NCBI RefSeq assembly: GCF_904846415.1 | Contig: NZ_CAJHAR010000008.1 | Coordinates: forward strand, 1-64,000 | Reading direction: 5' to 3' | Source of the DNA: Psychrobacter piscatorii | GTDB taxonomy: Bacteria; Pseudomonadota; Gammaproteobacteria; Pseudomonadales; Moraxellaceae | DNA length: 64,000 nt | Shown: in pieces, positions 40,665 to 50,718 of the stretch | How positions within the stretch are numbered: the stretch's first letter is position 1 | Layout of the letters: each line of letters starts with the position of its first letter | Position numbers and translations under genes: made by a program | Notes under the pieces: model-generated | Database searches by the model: none | Seen by the model: the letters and a program-made list of their open reading frames with translations, nothing else | Told to the model about the DNA's origin: nothing

Positions 40665-41654
40665 TTAAAACAAGTGATTAATGACAGGTATTTCCTGTGG
40701 TGGATTTTCTTCCTCAGCCACCACTTGGCGCGCCACATGCATGATCAATTGACGCAACCAACGGTGAGCAGGATGATGCTGTAACAATGGTGACCATGCC
40801 ATGGTCAGCTCAAACTCAGGAATAAAAAACGGCGGCTCTTCCATCATGATGCTGTCGTTATTGGCCTGCATTCTTGCCACACGGGTTGGCAACGTCGCTA
40901 TCAAATCTTTATTTGCGGCAAGCATGGCTGGCATCTGATAGTGGCGGGTGAAGACACTAATTTGGCGTTTTTGGCCCAAGCGTTGCAATGCCTGATCAAT
41001 AGACCCTAAGCCACCTGATTTTTCTGGGTTAACCCCAAATCCTACGCCCATCCCTGTTTTAGATACCCAAACATGCTGTGCTTTTAGATAGTTTTTCAGA
41101 TTAAAACGATTGGCATAAGGACTTTCAGACGACAGCAAACAACTAAATGTATCACGCCATACCAAAACCTGATGAAAGCTTTGTGGTATCTCATTAAAAC
41201 GATTGATCGCCAAATCAACACGCCCCTGCTCCATATCGCGATAAGAGACATCTGAGGGTGTCAAAAAATCCAAAATGACGTTGGGTGCTTCCGAACGTAA
41301 CGCCTTCACTAGCTTCGGCACCAAAGTCGCCTCAGCATAATCTGACGTCATAATACGAAAAACGCGTGACGTACTATAAGGACGGAATTCAGTGCGCGGC
41401 TCTAGGACTTGAGTCAAATCTGCAAGTATCTCACGGATGCGTGGCTGCAACTCAAGGGCGCGCTCAGTCGGTGTCATCCCTTCAGATGAGCGCACCAGCA
41501 ATGGATCATTAAATAACTTGCGCAGACGGCGCAAGATATTGCTCATGGCAGGCTGGGTGATACCAAGCTGCTCAGCTGCGCGAGTGACGTTTTTTTCTCG
41601 TAGCAACACATCTAGATGGACTAATAAATTTAAATCAACCCGCTGCAAATTCAT
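40665..41654 (-). CDS. LysR-family transcriptional regulator
   Basis: A 329-residue regulator. The N-terminal winged helix-turn-helix (NVTRAAEQLGITQPAMSNIL at about residues 22-41) is intact, and a substrate-binding domain follows from about residue 95. It opens MNLQRVDLNLLVHLDVLL, typical of the NodD/PcaQ-like branch. An AAGAGA site precedes the ATG. It is divergent from aceA across 653 bases with several inverted repeats, so it may regulate aceA, itself, or distant genes. The effector is unknown. Confidence 0.88.
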   Translation of the reverse strand: MNLQRVDLNLLVHLDVLLREKNVTRAAEQLGITQPAMSNILRRLRKLFNDPLLVRSSEGMTPTERALELQPRIREILADLTQVLEPRTEFRPYSTSRVFRIMTSDYAEATLVPKLVKALRSEAPNVILDFLTPSDVSYRDMEQGRVDLAINRFNEIPQSFHQVLVWRDTFSCLLSSESPYANRFNLKNYLKAQHVWVSKTGMGVGFGVNPEKSGGLGSIDQALQRLGQKRQISVFTRHYQMPAMLAANKDLIATLPTRVARMQANNDSIMMEEPPFFIPEFELTMAWSPLLQHHPAHRWLRQLIMHVARQVVAEEENPPQEIPVINHLF

Positions 41655-41910
41655 ATGTATTTCTCTTAGCTTTTAAAAGATAAGCACCACGGCACGCTTG
41701 GTATTATCAGTGCTGAAATGGTGATTTTCGATCTAGGACAGCATAATTTTGCAAATTTTTATTGGTTTTACCGCAAAAGATACTCAGTATAACTCAATTC
41801 CATCACCATAAGATACTGTTATAACTACATTATAACCTATAAAAATACTAAAGATAAGTATCATAAATTAGATAAATCTTGGTAAGGCAGTTATAGTGAG
41901 TTCCATAAAG

Positions 41911-41934
41911 GATTTGCGGTACAAACCACAAATC
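41911..41934. repeat. Near-perfect 24-bp inverted repeat
   Basis: Arms GATTTGCGGT / ACCACAAATC (ten bases, one mismatch) around ACAA. A possible operator for the adjacent LysR protein or a hairpin. Confidence 0.55.
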
Positions 41935-42192
41935 TGAGTTTTATGAACGGGTTATCGTCCAAAAAACAACATAGTCAAATAGTATAGTAATGGTTTATCT
42001 CGACAGTGAAACACTACCAAGTGTCAGTATAATTGTAACATCTCTTGTTGCTAATTATGACAACGCTGTTTATTAAATACTCAAACCCCTTTGATAGATG
42101 TGGGTAAGCTGAATCAACACTATAAATCAGCAATTATTTGTCAACTGCTGAGTTCAGCAATCTTCTTGTATTCATGCACAGGTTTGTTTAGG

Positions 42193-42209
42193 GTAAAGAA
42201 GACCTTTAC
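42193..42209. repeat. Short inverted repeat in the aceA upstream region
   Basis: Arms GTAAAG / CTTTAC around AAGAC, about 100 bases before aceA. A second, TGCTGA-GT-TCAGCA, is at 42146-42159. Either could be a regulator site. Confidence 0.4.
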
Positions 42210-42307
42210 GAGATATTGATACCACCACTACCGAATTTATTGACAATACAAATTATTATTTTAACGCTCAATTTATTATTTTTTACACCCTACCAAGGAG
42301 ACTATAG

Positions 42308-43894
42308 ATGTCAACTGCATATAAATCAGCGATCGACCTAGTACGTGAATTAAAGCAAAAGCACGGCAACTGGCAGAATATTAGCGAGACTGATGCCGCA
42401 CGTATGATGTCACAAAACCGTTTCAAAACGGGCTTGGATATCGCAAAGTATACTGCAAAAATCATGCGTCAAGACATGGAAGATTATGACAATGATACGT
42501 CTCAGTACACACAGTCTCTAGGTGCATGGCATGGTTTTGTGGCACAGCAAACCATGTACGCCAAGAAAAAATACTTCGGCACTACCTCTAAAACTTATAT
42601 CTATCTTTCAGGTTGGATGGTAGCGGCGCTACGTTCTGAGTTTGGTCCACTACCTGATCAATCTATGCACGAAAAGACGTCAGTACCTAAGCTAATCGAA
42701 GAGATCTACACGTTCTTACGTCAAGCAGATGCTAAAGTGTTGAACGACTACTTCCGTGAGCTAAACGCTGCTGAAGAAGCTGGCCAAGACACTTCAGCAA
42801 TCTTAGAAAAAATCGAAAACTTTGATTCGCATGTTGTGCCAATCATTGCAGATATCGATGCAGGTTTCGGTAACGAAGAAGCCACTTACCTATTGACTAA
42901 GCAAATGATTGAAGCTGGTGCTTGTGCCATTCAGGTTGAAAACCAAGTATCTGATGCTAAGCAATGTGGTCACCAAGCTGGTAAAGTCACCGTACCGCAT
43001 GAAGATTTCATCTCTAAGCTAAACGCTATCCGTTATGCATTCTTAGAGCTTGGTGTTGAAGACGGCGTTATCGTTGCTCGTACTGACTCTGAGGGCGCAT
43101 CACTCACGCAAAAAATCCCAGTATCAAATGAGCCAGGCGACCTTGCTTCTAAATACATCGATTTCATCGAAATGGAAGAAGTATCTCTTGAAGATGCCAA
43201 AGAAAACGATAGCTTACTTAAGCACAACGGCAAACTAGTACGTCCAGTTCGTCTACCTAACGGCCTATATCAATTCCGTGAAGAGACTAACATTGACCGC
43301 GTTGTACTTGACTGCGTAACCGCTCTAGAAAACGGCGCTGACCTACTATGGATCGAAACACCGACTCCAGACGTAGAACACATCAAAATGATGGTTGACC
43401 GTATTAAAGAGCAACAGCCTAAAGCGAAGCTTGTATACAACAACAGCCCATCATTCAACTGGACGCTCAACTTCCGTAAGCAAGTGATCGCACAGTGGGA
43501 AGAAGAAGGCAAAGACATCTCTGCATACAATAAAGATGACTTGATGAGTGCTGATTATGACGGTACTGAGCTTGATGCAGCAGCTGACGTAGCCGCTAAG
43601 AACTTCCAACGTGATGCGTCACGTGAAGCTGGTGTATTCCATCACTTAATCACGCTACCGACTTACCACACAACTGCTCTTAGCGTTCATGAACTTGCTA
43701 AAGGCTATTTCGGTGAAGAAGGTATGCTTGCTTATGCAGCGGGCGTACAGCGTAAAGAAATTCGCGAAGGCATCTCTTGTGTTAAGCACCAAGCAATGGC
43801 TGGTTCTGACCTTGGCGATGACCACAAAGAAATCTTCTCAGGCGATAACGCACTGAAAGCTGGCGGTGGCAAGAACACGATGAACCAGTTCTAA
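42308..43894 (+). CDS. aceA: Isocitrate lyase
   Basis: Cleaves isocitrate to succinate and glyoxylate, the first step of the glyoxylate shunt needed for growth on acetate, fatty acids or ethanol. 528 residues, matching the longer ICL branch of Pseudomonas and Acinetobacter rather than E. coli AceA (434). The active-site loop reads KQCGHQAGK, with catalytic Cys, and IIADIDAGFGNEEATY binds Mg and substrate. A strong AAGGAG site precedes the ATG. It is monocistronic with its own terminator. No malate synthase is seen in the window. It would use acetate produced by the ethanol/acetaldehyde enzymes at 13.9-16.7 kb. Confidence 0.96.
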   Translation: MSTAYKSAIDLVRELKQKHGNWQNISETDAARMMSQNRFKTGLDIAKYTAKIMRQDMEDYDNDTSQYTQSLGAWHGFVAQQTMYAKKKYFGTTSKTYIYLSGWMVAALRSEFGPLPDQSMHEKTSVPKLIEEIYTFLRQADAKVLNDYFRELNAAEEAGQDTSAILEKIENFDSHVVPIIADIDAGFGNEEATYLLTKQMIEAGACAIQVENQVSDAKQCGHQAGKVTVPHEDFISKLNAIRYAFLELGVEDGVIVARTDSEGASLTQKIPVSNEPGDLASKYIDFIEMEEVSLEDAKENDSLLKHNGKLVRPVRLPNGLYQFREETNIDRVVLDCVTALENGADLLWIETPTPDVEHIKMMVDRIKEQQPKAKLVYNNSPSFNWTLNFRKQVIAQWEEEGKDISAYNKDDLMSADYDGTELDAAADVAAKNFQRDASREAGVFHHLITLPTYHTTALSVHELAKGYFGEEGMLAYAAGVQRKEIREGISCVKHQAMAGSDLGDDHKEIFSGDNALKAGGGKNTMNQF

Positions 43895-43920
43895 TAACTG
43901 ACAGACTAGCAGTATTTATT

Positions 43921-43955
43921 AAAAAACCGTCCTACATCATGTAGGGCGGTTTTTT
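43921..43955 (+). terminator. Terminator of aceA
   Basis: Stem ACCGTCCTAC / GTAGGGCGGT (one wobble), five-base loop, then a T run. Confidence 0.9.
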
Positions 43956-44047
43956 ATTGCGGTTTAAATAATCAGAGAGTGGTAGACTAATAATTATCAA
44001 GCAAAACCGTAAATCAAAGCCATCAGTCAGAATTATTAGGAGCTAAT

Positions 44048-45634
44048 ATGCAAGAGATAGAGCTGAAGTTTTTGGTACCAGAGTCACGTCTAAAGGGTTT
44101 AATGCGTCAAGCAAAAGTTAAATCCTCACAAGTGACACCACTGGCTGCACACTATTACGATACCCCTGATCAGCAGCTTGCACAGGCAGGTATTGGTTTG
44201 CGTATTCGCAAAGAAGGCGATACTTGGGTACAAACCATCAAAGCTGGTGGCGATGGCATTGCCGCTCGTTTGGAGCACAATGCTGTGTTAGACGACAAAC
44301 AAGTACAGGAAATGCTTGATAATAACGAGCTGATGCCTGATTTGACGATATATGCAGACACTCCTGTCGCCTCTGCGCTGGCTGAGTTTAAACTCAAAAA
44401 GTTAGCAAAAAACCTAACAAGACTGTATGTTACCGACGTCGAGCGCACCACTCGATTGCTCACAGAAGATAATAGTGACGAAACTGATAGTTGTATCGAG
44501 ATGGCTTACGATCATGGAGAAATTGTCCATGGTACTGACGACTCTCAGCGAAAAACCATTCAGGAGATAGAGTTCGAATTGGTGTCAGGAGATATAGATT
44601 TTTTATTTACGACAGCCAAAACATGGTGCAAACGCTACAAGCTGTGTCTATCTACCGTGACCAAAGCTGAGAACGGTGGCTTGCTCATCAACGGACAGAA
44701 CCACAGTCCAGCAGTTGGCGCTGACCTAAGCCAACTAGATGTGAATAAAGACAGTAGCATGCCCGCCTTTATACGAGCAGCCGTACATAACTGTCTATTA
44801 CAGATATTACCAAATAGTAGTGCTATCGTCGCTGGAAGCATTGATCACGAGCATATTTTGCAAACACGCATCGGTATTGATCGTATGCAAGCTGCATTAA
44901 CCGCATTTGCTGACTTTTCCGGTGAAATAAACCCAGAATGGCTACCGATACTAAAGCAAACCTCAACCTTGCTTGACAATTATTACCAACTCGCTCATAT
45001 CGAAGCCTATATCGAACCTGAGCTACAGGCACTCGGAGCCCCTACTGTTGACTGGACAACAGATATCGAAGATATAAAAATCACACCGATCAATACATTG
45101 CAAGCCAATGACTTTCAGCTCACCTTGCTAGAGCTGATTGCCTTTACCATGAGTGACCCTAGTATTGATCCTCAAGCGGATAAACTTGCTCTCGACAAGC
45201 TAGCAAAAATTCTATCGAAACAATATAAGAAGTGCCTCAAAGCAGATAAAAAAACTGATGCAGTAAGTGATACCGAGATTGTGAGCGATGATGTAGATGT
45301 TGATACGGATATCTCTGAGGATAATCAGGACGAAGCGCTACTATGCGATCACCTAAAAGCGTTACGCTACATAAGTGAGTTCTCTGCGCCTTTGTTAAGT
45401 AAGAAAAAAGCTAAGAAGAAAACCAAACGCTGGTTAAAGCGTCTGATAAAAGCGCAAATAGCGCTAGAGCAACGCAATGATGACAATCAATATCAACAGT
45501 TTTACGCGCTAAAATCGGCGACAGATGTTAATGCACTATATGGTGCAGGTTGGTTTGCTGCAATGCTAACGAATGACCCAAGTTATATCGAAACACGTTT
45601 GGCAAAATTTAGAGACAGCTCAACATTTTGGTAA
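44048..45634 (+). CDS. CYTH-CHAD domain protein (putative inorganic triphosphatase)
   Basis: A 528-residue protein. The N-terminal CYTH domain (1 to about 200) starts with the EIELKF metal/triphosphate motif and has LRIRKEGDTWVQTIK. The C-terminal CHAD domain (about 235 to the end) is helical with conserved His (IDHEHILQTRIGIDRMQAAL). E. coli YgiF has the same architecture and hydrolyses inorganic triphosphate; CHAD domains bind polyphosphate. A very acidic insertion of about 25 residues (around 415-435, Asp/Glu/Val-rich) splits the CHAD domain. An AGGAG site precedes the ATG. Confidence 0.85.
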   Translation: MQEIELKFLVPESRLKGLMRQAKVKSSQVTPLAAHYYDTPDQQLAQAGIGLRIRKEGDTWVQTIKAGGDGIAARLEHNAVLDDKQVQEMLDNNELMPDLTIYADTPVASALAEFKLKKLAKNLTRLYVTDVERTTRLLTEDNSDETDSCIEMAYDHGEIVHGTDDSQRKTIQEIEFELVSGDIDFLFTTAKTWCKRYKLCLSTVTKAENGGLLINGQNHSPAVGADLSQLDVNKDSSMPAFIRAAVHNCLLQILPNSSAIVAGSIDHEHILQTRIGIDRMQAALTAFADFSGEINPEWLPILKQTSTLLDNYYQLAHIEAYIEPELQALGAPTVDWTTDIEDIKITPINTLQANDFQLTLLELIAFTMSDPSIDPQADKLALDKLAKILSKQYKKCLKADKKTDAVSDTEIVSDDVDVDTDISEDNQDEALLCDHLKALRYISEFSAPLLSKKKAKKKTKRWLKRLIKAQIALEQRNDDNQYQQFYALKSATDVNALYGAGWFAAMLTNDPSYIETRLAKFRDSSTFW

Positions 45635-45682
45635 AACGTATGACTCGGTAAAGATACCTCGATAAAGATATATTACTTAATG

Positions 45683-45719
45683 AAAAGGACAGCTTTTATC
45701 AATGAAGCTGTCCTTTTTT
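45683..45719. terminator. Bidirectional terminator between the CYTH-CHAD and L,D-transpeptidase genes
   Basis: Stem AAAAGGACAGCTT / AAGCTGTCCTTTT, nine-base loop, T run on the right and A run on the left. Confidence 0.88.
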
Positions 45720-45874
45720 ATAAATAAACCATTTTATTTTTTCGCTTTGATTTTATCGTTCAATATTTATACCTTTCACTACCATCCTTAGCCGTCATCG
45801 GATTTTTTGGGCTCAAATACCGATAAATAAATATGCTATAGAAATATAGAAATAATAAGCAAGATTAATCTTAG

Positions 45875-46390
45875 TTAATCTGCAACGATCATTACTGGCA
45901 TACCTTCTTCGACTTGCTCAAATAATTCCACGATATCTGTATTACGCATACGTATACAGCCATGTGAAAGCGGTATACCCATCGGCTCAGTATCTGGTAT
46001 GCCGTGGATATAGATGTAGCGCTCATAAGTATCACAGCCGCCTTGACTGTTGCTACCTTTATTCGAGCCTTCTTCCAAACCGCTCAACCAAAGAATACGG
46101 CTCAGTATCCAATCACGCTTGGGATGTAACGTGCCAAGAGCGGCATCATACACCTCGCCAGTTGGCACACGGCCCACAAACACAGCATTCATAGGCTCAC
46201 TGCCGCCTATTTTTTTTGCAATACTATGCTGACCAAGTGGCGTGCAACCGCTATCTTGCTGGCTACCAATACCATTCTTTGCCGTAGAGACGGTATATTC
46301 AGTGACCTCAGCTTGCTGCTTATGGATTGTTAATGTCTGCTTAGCAATGTTAATCACTAGATGCTTATTAAAAGTTTCATTATTCGTCAT
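45875..46390 (-). CDS. L,D-transpeptidase (YkuD) family protein
   Basis: A 171-residue YkuD-domain enzyme. The catalytic motif is HG near residue 128 and SHGCIRM with Cys145. Enzymes of this family form 3-3 crosslinks in peptidoglycan or attach proteins to it. Oddly, no signal peptide or membrane segment is visible: the protein begins directly with LVINIAKQTLTI, the usual domain start. The ATG at 46390 has a GAGAAG site upstream, and the reading frame does not extend to any hydrophobic segment. It is divergent from the gene at 46532. Confidence 0.85.
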   Translation of the reverse strand: MTNNETFNKHLVINIAKQTLTIHKQQAEVTEYTVSTAKNGIGSQQDSGCTPLGQHSIAKKIGGSEPMNAVFVGRVPTGEVYDAALGTLHPKRDWILSRILWLSGLEEGSNKGSNSQGGCDTYERYIYIHGIPDTEPMGIPLSHGCIRMRNTDIVELFEQVEEGMPVMIVAD

Positions 46391-46531
46391 AAATGCTTCT
46401 CGCTATCAGTCATCCATAAGATGACTGTTAAGGTAATTGGTAAAACTGATTCAAAATTTCTATTATCAAGGGATTGTGTCAATGCTTTTGGCACCGTAAT
46501 ATAGAGGCACACTTTTTGATGCTAGCAGATT

Positions 46532-47806
46532 ATGACGACTATTTCACCGACACGTGTGTCGATGTATGATTTTTTATATCATGATACCAAGCCTATGCTG
46601 CCACTTTTGGCTGATGCCGCACAGCTTTCGTTGCCACAAGCGAGGCTGGCAATGGATGCCAGTTTACAAGCTATTGTGAGCGCACTTCTTGCCTATCAGC
46701 AGCAACATCAAGGACAAGCACTCAGCAAAAGGCTATTTGGACGTGCTGCTGTCAAAGAGTTACGACAATACAACTCCATGAATTTTGCGACTCTCAAGGC
46801 GACGTTATATCACCGAAACGATGCGGCAGATGCCGTTTTTAATAACAGCGCCCGTGTGATAAAAATCAGTGACCATATTGCTGAAGATATTCATGCAAAA
46901 ACACAGCAAGTTCAAATCTTACTCACCTCTTTATGCGTGATTGTCCTTCGAGAATTGGCTATCTTGGCAGAATACAGTCAACTCGATAGTGACGAGATGA
47001 ATAAATGGTTTGCCCTACAACCACAGTTTTTGTCCGCAGCACGGTTTAGCAATGAGCAAACGCAAGCAGTGCCTACTCTTGAGTCAGAGCGTGCTAACAG
47101 CGAGCCGGCTACACTGACAGAGTCTATAGAAGACAAAGAACCTTTGGAAAATCATGCGGAGAGTGCAGAACTCAAGCTATTACACGCTGAGCAGTTATCA
47201 AGCACCCCGCCACCTTTTGATAGCCACTGGTACGAGTTGACAGGGTTCGAACCTAAAAACCATGAACCTGTACAAGACATGCAATTGGCAACGGGTAATT
47301 ACCTAAAAGCCATTGGTCGCTCACCGGATAACTTGCCGCAGGGTCGTCATAACGACATGCTGGTATTTGAAGAGATGCACGCTATTGCTTTGCCACATCA
47401 GCGTTGGTTATTACAGCTGGCGAAAATATCTGATATCTATCTTAGTCGAAATCGACTGCGCATCAACTCTGAACCCGCCAATCCACCAAAGCCGCCGTTG
47501 GTAAGCTTAGGATTAATCGGTGGCAATAATGATAACACGCCAGCGACAACGAGCGAGAAGCCGATAGAATATGACGCTTCAACGCCGCTTTGGAAAAACC
47601 CTGTCATTCTTATTATTATACTTGTCATTGGTGTACTGGGGGCGCTTGCTACTCTCAAATATCAATCGCAAAAATCTGATGGCGTCGTGCTCGCCACCGA
47701 AGAGATATTAGAACAAGATATTACTGATGAACGTCAGCAACAAGATGTCGCTATTGTAAGGATGGACGATGAAGAGTCTGATATAGGAGCTGCAAAAGCT
47801 CAATAA
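46532..47806 (+). CDS. Uncharacterised protein with a C-terminal membrane segment
   Basis: A 424-residue protein of unknown function. The N-terminal 150 residues resemble the DUF937 type (a MYDFL start, then LPQARLAMDASLQAIVSALL), a weak match from memory. A Glu/Ser-rich linker (about 170-225) and a second domain follow. One membrane helix is at about residues 354-375 (NPVILIIILVIGVLGALAT), leaving an acidic tail of about 50 residues. It is probably an inner-membrane protein with a large cytoplasmic part. It is divergent from the L,D-transpeptidase gene, which hints at a cell-envelope role but does not prove it. Confidence 0.6.
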   Translation: MTTISPTRVSMYDFLYHDTKPMLPLLADAAQLSLPQARLAMDASLQAIVSALLAYQQQHQGQALSKRLFGRAAVKELRQYNSMNFATLKATLYHRNDAADAVFNNSARVIKISDHIAEDIHAKTQQVQILLTSLCVIVLRELAILAEYSQLDSDEMNKWFALQPQFLSAARFSNEQTQAVPTLESERANSEPATLTESIEDKEPLENHAESAELKLLHAEQLSSTPPPFDSHWYELTGFEPKNHEPVQDMQLATGNYLKAIGRSPDNLPQGRHNDMLVFEEMHAIALPHQRWLLQLAKISDIYLSRNRLRINSEPANPPKPPLVSLGLIGGNNDNTPATTSEKPIEYDASTPLWKNPVILIIILVIGVLGALATLKYQSQKSDGVVLATEEILEQDITDERQQQDVAIVRMDDEESDIGAAKAQ

Positions 47807-47868
47807 AGACATGTGCTGTTAATAAAGTAATGTTCAAAACAGAGGCTTGATAGAAACGCATCAGCCAT

Positions 47869-47905
47869 AAAAAAAAGAGGCGCTATTTATATAGGCCTCT
47901 TTTTT
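47869..47905. terminator. Bidirectional terminator between the membrane protein gene and argG
   Basis: Stem AGAGGC / GCCTCT with a 13-base loop, flanked by eight A and a T run. Confidence 0.75.
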
Positions 47906-47952
47906 ACTGCTTTCGAGCTAAATACTTAATTAACTACGTACAATCGAAATGC

Positions 47953-49191
47953 TTATTTAGACAAATCACGACCACGGCTAGCTTCGATAGCCAAACGTAG
48001 ACCATTTAGACGGATAAAACCTTCTGCGTCTTTTTGATCGTAAGCACCCGCATCATCTTCGAACGTTGCGATTTTTTCATCAAATAACGAATCATCTGAC
48101 TTACGACCGACGACGCTCACAGCACCTTTGTATAATTTTACACGTACCGTGCCGTTGACGTATTCTTGTGATTTGTCAATCAATGCCTGTAGCATCATAC
48201 GCTCAGGGCTGAACCAATAGCCATTGTAGATGATTTTTGCATAGCGTGGCATGAGCTCATCTTTTAGATGGGCGGCTTCACGATCAAGTGTTAGTGACTC
48301 GATACCGCGATGCGCTTTTAGCATAATTGTGCCAGCTGGCGTCTCGTAGCAACCACGTGACTTCATACCAACATAACGGTTTTCAACGATATCTAAACGG
48401 CCGATACCATGTTTGCCGCCGATTTCATTCAGCTTAATCATGACTTCATAAGGCTTTAGTGCTTCGCCATCGATAGCAACGATATCGCCTTTCTTGTATT
48501 CTAATTCTAGATATTGCGCTTCATCAGGCGCGTCTTCTGGGCTGACAGACCAACGCCACATGTCTTCTTCTGCTTCAGTGTACGGCTCTTCTAGAACGCC
48601 ACCTTCATAAGAGATATGCAGTAAGTTGGCATCCATTGAATAAGGAGATTTTTTCTTATTGCCTGCATAATCGATTGCGATATCATGCTCTTCGGCATAT
48701 TGCATCAAGCTTTCGCGGCTTGATAAATCCCACTCACGCCAAGGAGCAATCGTTACCACGTCTGGTGACAAAGCGACAGCACCTAGCTCAAAACGAACTT
48801 GGTCATTACCTTTACCAGTCGCGCCATGACTGATGGCATCGGCATTGTGTTCTTTAGCAATCTCAACCAAACGCTTAGCGATTAGTGGACGGGCGATAGA
48901 CGTACCGAGTAAATACTCACCTTCATAGATAGCATTGGCACGGAACATCGGGAATACGTAATCGCGGGCAAACTCTTCGCGCAAATCTTCGATATGAATG
49001 TGCTTGATACCCATTGCTTGAGCTTTGGCTCTTGCTGGCTCAACTTCTTCGCCTTGACCGATATCAGCGGTAAAGGTGATCACTTCCGCATCATAGGTTT
49101 CTTGCAGCCATTTAGCGATGATTGAGGTATCAAGACCACCTGAGTATGCCAATACGATTTTATTAATATTTTTTGGATCAAGTTGAGCCAT
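47953..49191 (-). CDS. argG: Argininosuccinate synthase
   Basis: ATP-dependent condensation of citrulline and aspartate in arginine synthesis. 412 residues with the N-terminal PP-loop motif [22 protein letters not shown] and the C-terminal YNGYWFSPE segment. A GAGTTTTTC leader carries the ribosome site. It is monocistronic and divergent from pyrC, 292 bases apart; no ARG box was recognised. Confidence 0.96.
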   Translation of the reverse strand: MAQLDPKNINKIVLAYSGGLDTSIIAKWLQETYDAEVITFTADIGQGEEVEPARAKAQAMGIKHIHIEDLREEFARDYVFPMFRANAIYEGEYLLGTSIARPLIAKRLVEIAKEHNADAISHGATGKGNDQVRFELGAVALSPDVVTIAPWREWDLSSRESLMQYAEEHDIAIDYAGNKKKSPYSMDANLLHISYEGGVLEEPYTEAEEDMWRWSVSPEDAPDEAQYLELEYKKGDIVAIDGEALKPYEVMIKLNEIGGKHGIGRLDIVENRYVGMKSRGCYETPAGTIMLKAHRGIESLTLDREAAHLKDELMPRYAKIIYNGYWFSPERMMLQALIDKSQEYVNGTVRVKLYKGAVSVVGRKSDDSLFDEKIATFEDDAGAYDQKDAEGFIRLNGLRLAIEASRGRDLSK

Positions 49192-49483
49192 GAAAAACTC
49201 CTGTTATGAGAATTTAGTTTTAGTAAACGCGCTAAGATCAAATCGAAAGCAAGTTAAAAAGAAATTACCTGCTCAGTGTACATCATATTTACTATAGGCA
49301 AAAGTCTAACTGCCATAAGGCGTGTGCTTTTGGCTTAAAACCTAAAAAGGGTTGAATAGTGCTCAATGAATTACGTACAGATATTTCGCCTTATATTTAG
49401 TCAACTGGGCAAATCTGTTATGATAGTCGCACAGTATTATCCTCTTTTTTCCTTTATTTGACGATATAGAGCGCTTTGACACT

Positions 49484-50554
49484 ATGACTGATTCGATTAG
49501 AGAATTAACCATCCTTCAGCCAGATGATTGGCATATTCACTTGCGCGACGATCAGGCGTTGAGCACGACCGTACCGCACGCAGCAGGTAGTTTTAACCGT
49601 GTGATCTGTATGCCAAACCTTGTGCCGCCAGTCAAAAATGCACATGATGCGCAGGCCTATCGCGCGCGTATCATGGAAACTTTGGCAGCAAGCGATTTAA
49701 GTCTTGAGCGAAAATCAGCCTTTGATCCACGTATGACTCTGTACTTAACGGACAATACCACTGCTCAAGATATCGAGTTGGCCGCACAGTCAGGTATCGT
49801 ACAAGCGGTTAAACTTTACCCTGCTGGAGCGACCACCAATTCTGCCGATGGTGTTACCAACATCAATGCCTGTGTCGATGTATTTGAAGCACTAGAAAAG
49901 CACAATTTACCACTATTGATACATGGCGAAGTGACGCAAGACCATATAGATATCTTTGATCGCGAAAAGCGTTTCTTAGACGAAGTGCTGGCACAAATCA
50001 TCGTCAAATTCCCAACATTAAAAATCGTGGTAGAGCATATAACGACCAGTGATGCAGCGGATTTTGTATTGGCTCAAGGCAACCATGTTGCTGCCACTAT
50101 TACCCCGCAGCATTTAATGTTTAATCGCAACCATTTATTGGTTGGTGGTATCAAACCGCACTTTTATTGCTTACCTATTTTGAAGCGTGAGAGCCACCAG
50201 AAAGTCCTGTTAGATGTGGCCACGAGTGGTAATCCAAAATTCTTCTTGGGTACCGACTCTGCGCCACATGCTACCGACAAGAAAGAAGCTGCTTGCGGCT
50301 GTGCTGGTTGCTATAGTTCAGCAACTGCCCTACCGTTATATGCCACTGCGTTTGATAGCGTTGGCAAAATAGACAAGCTAGAAGGGTTTGCCAGTCGCTT
50401 TGGCGCGCAGTTCTACGGTCTACCTCTAAACGAGAGTACCATTACGCTTGTCAACACCCCTATGCAAGTACCGAACGACTACCCTTACTTTGATGGTGCA
50501 TCATTAACGCCGCTTATGGCAGGTGAAACGTTACCTTGGTCGCTTAAGATCTAG
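49484..50554 (+). CDS. pyrC: Dihydroorotase (class II)
   Basis: Interconverts carbamoyl aspartate and dihydroorotate in pyrimidine synthesis. 356 residues. The two-zinc site is visible: DWHIHLRD, the carboxylated Lys in [23 protein letters not shown] and the catalytic Asp in GTDSAPH. The Cys-containing CGCAGCYS segment is family-typical. The window also has pyrG (60.9-62.5 kb). Confidence 0.96.
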   Translation: MTDSIRELTILQPDDWHIHLRDDQALSTTVPHAAGSFNRVICMPNLVPPVKNAHDAQAYRARIMETLAASDLSLERKSAFDPRMTLYLTDNTTAQDIELAAQSGIVQAVKLYPAGATTNSADGVTNINACVDVFEALEKHNLPLLIHGEVTQDHIDIFDREKRFLDEVLAQIIVKFPTLKIVVEHITTSDAADFVLAQGNHVAATITPQHLMFNRNHLLVGGIKPHFYCLPILKRESHQKVLLDVATSGNPKFFLGTDSAPHATDKKEAACGCAGCYSSATALPLYATAFDSVGKIDKLEGFASRFGAQFYGLPLNESTITLVNTPMQVPNDYPYFDGASLTPLMAGETLPWSLKI

Positions 50555-50718
50555 TAGCCACGCAGCCTAGCACTGACAAAGCAACTTATTATTTTTTCTA
50601 TAATGCCAATGATACCTTTGTACTAAACCTCCTTAGTGCAAAGGCGTTATCGATGTTATGAAATAATGATGTGCAATTCCATATACCAGCACGACTGATA
50701 AAAGTGATTGAACTTGAT

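Larger units (their letters stand above)
41655..42307. other. Long divergent control region between the LysR gene and aceA
   Basis: No gene seen in 653 bases. Three inverted repeats occur at 41911-41934, 42146-42159 and 42193-42209, and a strong AAGGAG site precedes aceA. No -35/-10 pair is convincing. Confidence 0.45.
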
